Source of the DNA: Hyphomicrobiales bacterium
GTDB taxonomy: Bacteria; Pseudomonadota; Alphaproteobacteria; Rhizobiales; Xanthobacteraceae
Length of the DNA: 9,266 nt
NCBI GenBank assembly: GCA_021730825.1
Contig: JAKFYO010000008.1
Span: 1 to 9,266 of the forward strand
Reading direction: 5' to 3'
The position numbers and the translations under genes were made by a program. The notes beneath the pieces were generated by a model. It was given only the letters and a program-made list of their open reading frames with translations, did not search any database and was not told where the DNA came from. The first letter of the stretch is position 1. The number at the start of each line of letters is the position of its first letter. Below, in pieces: positions 1-5,576 of the stretch.

Positions 1-421
1 GCTTGTAGGTATTCGACTCGCGATAGCTCTCGCCGCCCGCAAGCTGCACGTCGAAGAGATGGATCTTGTCGTAGCGCGTGACGATCTCGCCGTCGCGGTC
101 GATCAGGAAGCTGCGGTTCGCAGCCTTGTCGTCCGACACCTTGATCGCAAGCGAACCGATATGAAGATGAATTTTCAGATCGCGCGCGAGTTGGCGAAGC
201 GCGGCAAGTGCGTCATCGCGCTCTTCTTCCTGCAGCCGCGCGAACAAGCCGTCGCGCCCCTGCTCCATGATATTCGTCATCTCGGGCGTCTGGATGTAGC
301 CCGCACCGAGATCTTTCGCTTCGCGGATCAGCTTGCTTGCCGCTTCGATATTCTTTTCGACGGATAGACTGGTGCGCATCTGCACCATCGCCGCCTTGAA
401 TTTCGTCTGTGTTCCGGTCAA
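1..421 (-). CDS. Carbon-nitrogen hydrolase (nitrilase family, Nit2-like), C-terminus outside window
   Basis: Only the first ~140 residues are present; the gene continues past the left edge. The family hydrolyses C-N bonds of amides or nitriles in the cytosol with a Glu-Lys-Cys triad. Visible here are the catalytic Glu (TPEM, residue 47 from the TTG start) and the catalytic Lys (RYDKIHLFDV, residue 119), followed by the GGESYRES segment typical of Nit2/omega-amidase-like members. The Cys lies outside the window. I place the start at a TTG (421-419) because a perfect AGGAGG sits 5 bases upstream of it. An in-frame ATG at 448-446 would add 9 residues but has no ribosome binding site. The gap to the upstream comF stop is 38 bases, so the two are probably co-transcribed. 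Nit2-like omega-amidase or deaminated-glutathione amidase activity is possible; the exact substrate cannot be told. Family assignment is secure. Confidence 0.9.
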   Translation of the reverse strand, partial: MTGTQTKFKAAMVQMRTSLSVEKNIEAASKLIREAKDLGAGYIQTPEMTNIMEQGRDGLFARLQEEERDDALAALRQLARDLKIHLHIGSLAIKVSDDKAANRSFLIDRDGEIVTRYDKIHLFDVQLAGGESYRESNTYK

Positions 422-459
422 CGGAACCTCCTGACTGTGAAACGCCATAGTATCGGGTT

Positions 460-1236
460 TCAGGCCGGATCGACAACCCGCGCCAACGTCAGCACGTCGA
501 TGCGGGAAGCGCCTGCCCGGCGCAATACCCGCGCGCAAGCATTGGCGGTCGCTCCGGTGGTCAACACATCGTCAACCAGAACGATCCGTTTGCCTTTCAC
601 GCGCAAACGGGCGGTTTTCTCTATCGAGAAGGCACCGTGCACGTTCTTCGCACGCTCTTCGCGCGCAAGACCGACTTGCGGCGGTGTCGCTCGCACGCGG
701 GCGAGCACATCATCGATCACGGCGAGTTTCGTCTGCCTCGCAATCCCGCGCGCCAGCTCGGCCGACTGGTTGAAACGGCGCTGGAACAGCCGCGTCCAGT
801 GCAGCGGCACAGGAACCAGCGCATCAGCCTCGCGCAAGATCTCATCGCCCGCGCGCGTCATCCAGTTCGCAAACGGCTTCACCAGATCGAGCCGGTCGCC
901 GTACTTCAGAAGATGCACGAGATCGCGCGCGACATCGGAAAAACGCATCGCCGCGCGGGCGCGGTCGAATGCCGGCGGATCGGAAAACGCCACCGGCGAA
1001 ATCAGCGGTCCGCCGCTGTCATAGGAAAACGGGAGCCCTAGCCGCTCGCAATAAGGCCGCTCGATAAAACCCGCGCCTTGCCAACACGCCGGACAGAGCC
1101 CACCGCTTGCGCCCGCGGGCTTGCGGCAGGCAAGACAGGTCGGCGGCAGCACGGTCTGGACCAGCGCGCGGCCGCCCGCTGCGAAGAATTGCGCAGCGGC
1201 AGCGATTGGCTGAAAAGCCTTGGCCGCAAGTGGCAT
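460..1236 (-). CDS. comF: ComF family protein (phosphoribosyltransferase-like)
   Basis: 258 residues, a normal length for ComF/GntX proteins. The N-terminus carries a double zinc-finger pattern (C34, C37, C48, C51). The C-terminal half is a type I phosphoribosyltransferase fold: the family signature VPVPLHWTRLFQRRFNQSAE (residues 141-160) is followed by the PRPP-binding loop IVLVDDVLTTGAT (218-230) with its two acidic residues. In naturally competent bacteria ComF is a cytosolic protein needed for DNA uptake; in alphaproteobacteria its job is not settled, so the gene name reflects family, not proven competence. The start is the ATG at 1236-1234; no strong Shine-Dalgarno is visible, so it is somewhat uncertain. 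It is divergent from the methyltransferase-like gene across about 64 bases and is followed by the nitrilase-family gene on the same strand. Confidence 0.92.
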   Translation of the reverse strand: MPLAAKAFQPIAAAAQFFAAGGRALVQTVLPPTCLACRKPAGASGGLCPACWQGAGFIERPYCERLGLPFSYDSGGPLISPVAFSDPPAFDRARAAMRFSDVARDLVHLLKYGDRLDLVKPFANWMTRAGDEILREADALVPVPLHWTRLFQRRFNQSAELARGIARQTKLAVIDDVLARVRATPPQVGLAREERAKNVHGAFSIEKTARLRVKGKRIVLVDDVLTTGATANACARVLRRAGASRIDVLTLARVVDPA

Positions 1237-1300
1237 GACAAAATGCTAGCGCTCATTTTCGCGCAATGCCACTTTGCCAGAAACCAAAGGTATTCCGCTC

Positions 1301-2179
1301 TTGAACGCGCCTCACATTCTTTTCGACCGCAAACTTCTGCGCACTCGCGAACAGCGCGCGGCCAGACGCGGCGCGGAAAATTTTTTGCTGGAGCGCGCGA
1401 CGGAAGAATTACTCGCACGCTTGAGCACCATTACCCGAAAGTTTCCGCAAACCGCCTTGATCGAAACGCCAGCCGGTGAAGAGATCAAAGCGCAACTGCT
1501 TGCTACTAGCCAGATTGAAGCAGCGGACAATCTCGAAGTTGAAGATACGGCCGAAACCGTAAGCGGAGAACCCGCACGCTATGATCTCGCAGTCTCGCTC
1601 CTTTCAATGCAGTGGCTGAACGACCTGCCCGGCGTACTCGCGCAAATAAAAAGACTGCTGAAGCCGGACGGCTTGCTGCTCGCGGCCATGATCGGAGGTG
1701 ATACGCTTACCGAGTTGCGCGATGCGCTAGCCTCGGCGGAAAGCGAGATGGAAGGCGGCATCGCGCCGCGCGTCTCGCCCTTCGTGGAAGTAAGAACACT
1801 GGGCAGCCTTTTGCAGCGCGCGGGACTGGCGCTTCCCGTCACCGACGCCGACAGTTTCACAGTACGCTACGACAATATGCTTGCGCTGATGCGCGACCTT
1901 CGCCGCATGGGCGCAACCAACGCGCTCGCCGAGCGCAGCCGCAAACCCTTGCGGCGCAAGACGCTCTTTCGTGCGATGGAAATTTATCAGGAACGTTATG
2001 CGGATGCGGACGGGCGCGTGCGGGCGACGTTCGAGATTCTATGGCTGTCGGGCTGGGTGCCGCACAAAAGCCAGCAGCAGCCCCTGAAGCCCGGAAGTGC
2101 GAAGGCGCGGCTCGCCGATGCGCTCCGCGCCGTGGAATTGCCTGCCGGCGATAAAACCGGCCCAGAGAAGAAGTCGTGA
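1301..2179 (+). CDS. NDUFAF5/BioC-like methyltransferase-fold protein with degenerate SAM motif I
   Basis: 292 residues from a TTG start giving MNAPHILFDRKLL, which matches the usual family N-terminus FDR.L; AAAGG lies 10 bases upstream. An in-frame TTG at 1274 would add 9 residues. From the post-I motif onward the protein is a clear relative of human NDUFAF5 (complex I assembly factor, which modifies an arginine of NDUFS7) and of BioC-type methyltransferases: YDLAVSLLSMQWLNDLP (94-110), KPDGLLLAAMIGGDTLTELR (121-140), EGGIAPRVSPF (151-161), DGRVRATFEILWLSGWVPH (237-255), then SQQQPLKPGSAK. The expected SAM-binding motif I (DLGxGxG) is replaced by TALIETPAGEEI (51-62), so SAM binding is doubtful or altered. 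The gene is divergent from comF and converges with the pilin gene, with only 7 bases between the stops. A complex I assembly role is inferred from homology only. Confidence 0.85.
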   Translation: MNAPHILFDRKLLRTREQRAARRGAENFLLERATEELLARLSTITRKFPQTALIETPAGEEIKAQLLATSQIEAADNLEVEDTAETVSGEPARYDLAVSLLSMQWLNDLPGVLAQIKRLLKPDGLLLAAMIGGDTLTELRDALASAESEMEGGIAPRVSPFVEVRTLGSLLQRAGLALPVTDADSFTVRYDNMLALMRDLRRMGATNALAERSRKPLRRKTLFRAMEIYQERYADADGRVRATFEILWLSGWVPHKSQQQPLKPGSAKARLADALRAVELPAGDKTGPEKKS

Positions 2180-2186
2180 CGCGAAA

Positions 2187-2369
2187 TTAGATGCCAAGTG
2201 CCGTCGCGACTTTGCCGAACAGGTCGTCGCGCACTGTGTTACCGAGCGAGATCACCACCGTCACGATCACAATCGAAAGTCCGCCGGCAATCAGCGCATA
2301 TTCGATCGCGGTCGAACCGTCCTCGTTGCGGGCAAATGCACGGATCGTCTTGAGCAATTCTTTGGTCAT
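2187..2369 (-). CDS. Flp family type IVb pilin
   Basis: 60 residues (61 from the preceding ATG). It has the class-defining layout of Flp prepilins: a short basic leader, a cleavage site after Gly in NEDG|STAIEYALIAGG, Glu at mature position 5 followed by Tyr, then one hydrophobic helix (about 22 residues) and a short tail ending FGKVATALGI. The prepilin peptidase would remove about 18 residues and the mature protein would sit in the inner membrane or polymerise into thin adhesive Tad pili. Two adjacent ATGs exist (2372 and 2369). I chose the second because AGGAG is 6 bases from it and only 3 from the first. It follows mutT on the same strand with 15-18 bases between them. No other tad/cpa gene (prepilin peptidase, ATPase, secretin) is in the window, so this is a stand-alone pilin gene here. 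Confidence 0.9.
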   Translation of the reverse strand: MTKELLKTIRAFARNEDGSTAIEYALIAGGLSIVIVTVVISLGNTVRDDLFGKVATALGI

Positions 2370-2387
2370 CATAGGCTCCTGCCTTCT

Positions 2388-2813
2388 TCAACCGGGTGTC
2401 GCGAGCAACTCGATCAGATGCGGGATTAAGGGCTCGTCCGCCGGCGGCATCGGATAATCGCGAAGCCGGTTCGGTTTTACCCAGGCGAGTTCTTGCCCCT
2501 CGAGCGCTTTCGCAATTCCTTCCCATCTGCGGCAAACCCAGAGCGGCATTAGCAACTGGAATTGCGGATAGGCATGGCTTGCAAAAGTCAGCGGCGCGAG
2601 ACACGCCTCCTGCACGTCGATACCCAGCTCCTCCTTCAACTCTCGAATGAGAGTCTGTTCCGGCCGCTCGCCAGGATCGATCTTTCCGCCGGGAAATTCC
2701 CAAAGCCCTGCCATGTCTTTGTTGGCGGGACGCTTTGCGATCAGAACCCGGCCGTCCGCGTCGATCAGTGCGCAAGCGGCGACTAGTAGTAGTTTCACTG
2801 AGAAGGCCTGCAA
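2388..2813 (-). CDS. mutT: (deoxy)nucleoside triphosphate pyrophosphohydrolase, MutT-type Nudix
   Basis: 141 residues. It contains a complete Nudix box: G43, E49, R57-E58-L, E61-E62, G64-I65, fitting GX5EX7REUXEEXGU. The box is preceded by AGLWEFPGGK and followed by SHAYPQFQLLMPLW, both typical of MutT. Such enzymes hydrolyse oxidised dGTP (8-oxo-dGTP) to the monophosphate with Mg2+ and so prevent A:T to C:G transversions; related Nudix enzymes act on other nucleotides, so the substrate is inferred. The start is unsure: the TTG at 2813 has no convincing ribosome binding site. A GTG at 2798 giving MKLLLVAACAL would have AGG 8 bases upstream, and a GTG at 2831 is also in frame. It lies 42 bases after the argJ stop and just ahead of the pilin gene on the same strand. 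Confidence 0.88.
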   Translation of the reverse strand: MQAFSVKLLLVAACALIDADGRVLIAKRPANKDMAGLWEFPGGKIDPGERPEQTLIRELKEELGIDVQEACLAPLTFASHAYPQFQLLMPLWVCRRWEGIAKALEGQELAWVKPNRLRDYPMPPADEPLIPHLIELLATPG

Positions 2814-2855
2814 ATGACGTTAATGGGCACGGTCAACGAATACTTAAAATAATGT

Positions 2856-4097
2856 CTAGCTTCGATAATCACCGTTGATGGCCACGTACTCTTTGGTGAG
2901 GTCGCAGGTCAGCACACGGTCGGATCCCTTGCCGAGACCAAGCGCTACTTTCAGCGAAATCTCGGGCTTTTTCATAGCCTCCGACACGACCTTCTCGTCG
3001 TAAGACGGATCGCGCGCGCCTTTGTGCGCGACGCGAATGCCATTGAACCAGATCGATAGCTTGTCGCGGTCTGCGGGCTCGCCGGCCTTGCCGACGGCCA
3101 TGACCACGCGGCCCCAGTTCGCGTCTTCGCCGGCAATCGCGGTTTTCACGAGCGGGGAATTTGCGATCGACATGGCAATTTTACGCGCAGACGACTTCGA
3201 CTTCGCGCCTTCGACCGTGATCTCCACGAGCTTGCGGGCACCTTCGCCGTCGCGCGCAACCTGCTCCGATAAATTCGCAAGCACACTCATCAGCGCTATG
3301 CGGAATTCCTTCAACTTAGGATCACCCGCCTTCTTGATCTTCGGTGCACCCCGCTTCGCAGCCGCGCCGGTCGCAAACAGAAGCAGCGTGTCGGAGGTCG
3401 AAGTGTCGCCGTCGATGGTGACGGCGTTGAAAGTGTCTTCCACGCCTTCGCTAAGCAACTTCTGCAATGCTTTCGGCGCGATCGGCGCGTCGGTGAACAC
3501 GAAAGAAAGCATGGTCGCCATATCCGGTGCGATCATGCCGGCGCCCTTCGCGATGCCGCAGATCGTGACCGTCGCCTTGCCGAGCTTCGCGGAGGCCGTC
3601 GCCGTCTTCGGAAACGTATCGGTCGTCATGATTGCGCGCGCGGCCTCGAGAAAATGTCCCGGCTGCGCCTTTGCGACGATGCCGTCGAGCACGCCGTCGA
3701 ACTTCTTCGCGTCCAGCGGCTCGCCGATGACGCCGGTCGAAGCGATGAAAACATCCGCCGGCTTGCAACCGATTGCCTTGGCTGCGATCTCGGTCGTAAA
3801 ACGGACCTGATCCTTGCCGTTCTTGCCGGTGAAAGCGTTGGCATTGCCGGAGTTCACGACAAGGCCGAGGGCGACCCCGCGCTTCACTTGCTTCCGGCAC
3901 CACTCGACCGGCGCCGAGGGACACTTCGACTTCGTGAAGACACCGGCAACTGCGGTGCCTTTGTCGAAGGCGGCTAACAGCACGTCCGTGCGGCCCTGAT
4001 ATTTGATCCCGGCCGAGCCGGTAGCCAGCCGCACGCCTTCGATTGCGGGCGGGTCGATGAATTCTTTCGGCGCAAGCGGCGAAACGGTTGTGCTCAT
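2856..4097 (-). CDS. argJ: Bifunctional glutamate N-acetyltransferase / amino-acid N-acetyltransferase ArgJ
   Basis: 413 residues, full length for ArgJ. The enzyme transfers acetyl from N-acetylornithine to glutamate, closing the acetyl cycle of arginine synthesis in the cytosol; bifunctional forms also use acetyl-CoA. The precursor cleaves itself between Ala194 and Thr195 in [13 protein letters not shown], giving alpha (1-194) and beta (195-413) chains, and Thr195 becomes the nucleophile. Other hallmarks are [11 protein letters not shown] (81-91), the oxyanion-hole segment STGVIGEPL (120-128), [32 protein letters not shown] and the end segment VAINGDYRS. The ATG at 4097 is preceded by AGAGG with a 6-base spacer. 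Two -10-like hexamers (CATAAT and TATAAG, minus strand, between about 4129 and 4116) lie upstream without a clear -35. Since a terminator separates argJ from the upstream isomerase gene, argJ probably has its own promoter and heads argJ-mutT-pilin. Confidence 0.97.
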   Translation of the reverse strand: MSTTVSPLAPKEFIDPPAIEGVRLATGSAGIKYQGRTDVLLAAFDKGTAVAGVFTKSKCPSAPVEWCRKQVKRGVALGLVVNSGNANAFTGKNGKDQVRFTTEIAAKAIGCKPADVFIASTGVIGEPLDAKKFDGVLDGIVAKAQPGHFLEAARAIMTTDTFPKTATASAKLGKATVTICGIAKGAGMIAPDMATMLSFVFTDAPIAPKALQKLLSEGVEDTFNAVTIDGDTSTSDTLLLFATGAAAKRGAPKIKKAGDPKLKEFRIALMSVLANLSEQVARDGEGARKLVEITVEGAKSKSSARKIAMSIANSPLVKTAIAGEDANWGRVVMAVGKAGEPADRDKLSIWFNGIRVAHKGARDPSYDEKVVSEAMKKPEISLKVALGLGKGSDRVLTCDLTKEYVAINGDYRS

Positions 4098-4124
4098 CTT
4101 CGTCCTCTTCAGGCCCTTATAACA

Positions 4125-4222
4125 TTATGGCCGGGAAACCACGCGGGACCGATGTCGGGTTTACCCGACATCGGTATAAAAAAAGCCCAAGTCGGATAAA
4201 TCCGACTTGGGCCCGGCCATAA
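4125..4222. repeat. Composite three-stem palindromic element, copy 1
   Basis: An 11-bp outer inverted repeat, TTATGGCCGGG (4125-4135) and CCCGGCCATAA (4212-4222), encloses two perfect palindromes. The first has arms ACCGATGTCGGGT (4148-4160) and its complement (4163-4175) around TT. The second has arms GCCCAAGTCGGAT (4185-4197) and its complement (4200-4212) around AA. They are joined by an A-rich linker (4176-4184). Both palindromes contain the core TCGGNTWWANCCGA. The architecture matches copy 2 (8361-8459) in inverted orientation. It occupies most of the space between the isomerase gene and argJ. Confidence 0.75.
4178..4212 (-). terminator. Rho-independent terminator of the parvulin gene
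   Basis: Read on the minus strand, a perfect 13-bp GC-rich stem with a 2-base centre (4185-4212) is followed directly by seven T residues (complement of the A-run 4178-4184). It begins 32 bases after the isomerase stop codon. This is a textbook intrinsic terminator and should isolate that gene from argJ. The second palindrome (4148-4175) has no T-run on either strand and is not a terminator by itself. Confidence 0.85.
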
Positions 4223-4243
4223 GATCATTTCAAGACGAGAAGA

Positions 4244-5125
4244 TTACTTCTTCTTCGGATCGGCCTTGGCTGGCGGCGGCGTCGGCGCGTCCTTCTTGAG
4301 CAGGTTCTCGATCTTCGCGTCGGCGCGCGTCTTCATCACGAACTCGGCCTGCGCCTTGCGGACCACGAAGGCTTGCACCTGCTCCTTCACTTCCTCGAAC
4401 TTCGGCACCGGCTTCGAGCGCTTGTCCTCGACCTTGATGACGTGAAAGCCGAACTGCGACTTCACCGGCGTCTCTGAAATCTGGCCCTTGTTCAGCTTGA
4501 AGGCCGCGTCGGAAAACTCGGCGACCATCTGACCCTTGGTGAAATACTCGAGATCGCCACCGTTGGTCTTGGCCGACGGATCGATCGAAAGTTCGCGCGC
4601 GAGCTTTTCGAAGTCGCCCCCGGCTTTCACTTTCTTAATCACGTCCTGCGCTTCGGCTTCGGTCTTCAGCAGGATATGGCGGGCGCGGATTTCTTCTTCC
4701 GGCTGCGTCTTCGCAACCGACTCGCTATAGAGCTTCTTCATCTCCGCATCGGTCGCCGAAGCTTTCGCGAGGTCACCGAGCAGCGCTTCCATCAGCACCT
4801 TGTTCTTTGCGTAAGCGAGCTTGGCGGCGAAGTCAGGCGCCGCCTCCAGCTTCTTCGTGGATGCAGCCTGCGCGAGCGCGGTCAGGTCGATCATGTAAGC
4901 GAGCAATGCTTCCTTACGCGCGTTCGGCTCCTGCACCTGCAGGCTTGAGCCCACATCGGCTTCGGCAATATCGAGATCGCTCTGGCGGATTTCCACGCCG
5001 TTTACGCGCGCGAGAACCGGATCGTCCTTTTTCGGCGCCTGCGCGAGTAGCGGCGCGGTCGTCGTCAGCGCCACACCTAAAGTGAGCGCAAGCGCGAGCG
5101 AGAGTAGCGAAAGGCTGCGTTTCAT
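4244..5125 (-). CDS. Exported parvulin-type peptidyl-prolyl cis-trans isomerase
   Basis: 293 residues. An N-terminal signal peptide (MKRS, then a hydrophobic stretch, with LLAQA before PKKDD, cleavage near residue 30) points to the periplasm. Residues about 36-145 are a SurA/PrsA-like chaperone region starting VLARVNGVEIRQSDLDIAE. The parvulin domain follows (about 145-235): RARHILLKTEAEAQ (147-160), GGDFEKLARELSIDPSAKTN, GGDLEYFTKGQMV (189-201) and FGFHVIKVEDKR (225-236). The tail is Lys/Pro/Ala-rich. The family isomerises Xaa-Pro bonds and helps exported or outer-membrane proteins fold. The start is the ATG at 5125 because GAGG stands 6 bases upstream; the longer TTG start at 5137 would lie inside that ribosome binding site. 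It is divergent from secA and ends at an intrinsic terminator. A pairing with Sec export is an inference from position and role. Confidence 0.93.
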   Translation of the reverse strand: MKRSLSLLSLALALTLGVALTTTAPLLAQAPKKDDPVLARVNGVEIRQSDLDIAEADVGSSLQVQEPNARKEALLAYMIDLTALAQAASTKKLEAAPDFAAKLAYAKNKVLMEALLGDLAKASATDAEMKKLYSESVAKTQPEEEIRARHILLKTEAEAQDVIKKVKAGGDFEKLARELSIDPSAKTNGGDLEYFTKGQMVAEFSDAAFKLNKGQISETPVKSQFGFHVIKVEDKRSKPVPKFEEVKEQVQAFVVRKAQAEFVMKTRADAKIENLLKKDAPTPPPAKADPKKK

Positions 5126-5313
5126 TGAAAACCTCAAAAAAGCGGCGGCCGCCAGATATGGCAGGCCTGACCGGGATCGAATTTCTGGTTAGTTCGTTAA
5201 GGGGCCGTCGGCGGAAGAATGAAAGCGCCCTTTTCCGAACTAAGGCGGGCCGAAAGTGACGGAAGTACGGTGTTCTGGCAAGGCTTTAGCCCACCTGCGA
5301 CGGTCGCGTCTGA

Positions 5314-5340
5314 TTGACAATGCCGGGGGTCGTTCATATT
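5314..5340 (+). promoter_or_regulatory. Candidate sigma-70-type promoter for secA
   Basis: A perfect TTGACA (5314-5319) is followed after 15 bases by CATATT (5335-5340), which matches 4 of 6 positions of the -10 consensus. The short spacer and imperfect -10 make this tentative. If used, the secA transcript would have a leader of over 200 bases carrying the inverted repeat and the hairpin downstream. Confidence 0.35.
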
Positions 5341-5391
5341 TCTCCGGCAATCCCTTTCGATCATGAAAAAGCCTCGCGGCATCGTGATCTG

Positions 5392-5440
5392 GAGCATGAC
5401 CCCGAAAAGTGGAAACCGGTTTTCGGATAAGGTCATGCTC
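5392..5440. repeat. GAGCATGA-type intergenic inverted repeat
   Basis: A 49-base imperfect palindrome. Outer arms GAGCATGACC (5392-5401) and GGTCATGCTC (5431-5440) pair over 10 bp, and inner arms CCGAAAA (5402-5408) and TTTTCGG (5420-5426) over 7 bp, with a small bulge on one side. Sequences of the form GAGCATGA...CCGAAAA...TTTTCGG...TCATGCTC are, to my recollection, a very common intergenic repeat in Bradyrhizobium and relatives; I could not search for copies here. It lies in the secA leader. Confidence 0.8.
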
Positions 5441-5459
5441 AACCAAATAAATACGCGAC

Positions 5460-5490
5460 GAGCCCGATTTAGCTTTGCTGGATCGGGCTC
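5460..5490. other. Stem-loop in the secA leader
   Basis: Arms GAGCCCGAT (5460-5468) and ATCGGGCTC (5482-5490) form a perfect 9-bp stem with a 13-base loop. There is no T-run after it on the plus strand (TAGCCTCC follows), so it does not look like a simple intrinsic terminator. It could be a leader structure or mRNA-stabilising stem; the function is unknown. Confidence 0.5.
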
Positions 5491-5576
5491 TAGCCTCCCG
5501 GCGGTAGTGCAATAAACCGCCCGTGCCTCACGGCCTCACGGCCGTCTCGCGCGACCACTTTAAGGAAGCTTTTTCG

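Larger units (their letters stand above)
5126..5576. other. Long intergenic region between the isomerase gene and secA
   Basis: About 450 bases between divergent genes with no convincing coding sequence. It should hold both promoters and the secA leader. What can be seen in order: GAGG ribosome binding site of the isomerase gene (minus); a small GGCGGCCGCC palindrome (5144-5153); a TTGACA-type promoter candidate (5314-5340); a GAGCATGA-type inverted repeat (5392-5440); a hairpin (5460-5490); a tandem 8-mer CCTCACGG twice (5526-5541); and AAGGA (5562-5566) before the secA ATG. No riboswitch or small RNA family was recognised. No clear promoter for the isomerase gene was found. Confidence 0.6.

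Noticed and set aside
437..1041. Open frames of 195 and 134 codons on the plus strand opposite comF
   Set aside because: ComF on the minus strand has clear zinc and PRPP motifs; the opposite frames are Arg/Ser/Ala-rich shadows.
1237..1300. Divergent promoter between comF and the methyltransferase-like gene
   Set aside because: One must exist nearby, but no -35/-10 pair close to consensus could be placed on either strand.
3022..3810. 262-codon open frame antisense to argJ
   Set aside because: Mirror of the argJ coding sequence with low-complexity Ser/Ala composition and no domain signal.
4148..4175. First palindrome near argJ as an independent terminator
   Set aside because: No T-run follows it on either strand; only the 4185-4212 stem has one, for the minus strand.
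5197..5512. Minus-strand open frames (81 and 90 codons) upstream of the isomerase gene
   Set aside because: They run through the inverted repeat and hairpin, have no homology signal or ribosome binding site, and overlap each other in different frames.
5523..5576. GTG start adding 18 residues to SecA
   Set aside because: The extra residues are unlike SecA N-termini, no ribosome binding site precedes the GTG, and AAGGA with a good spacer precedes the ATG at 5577.
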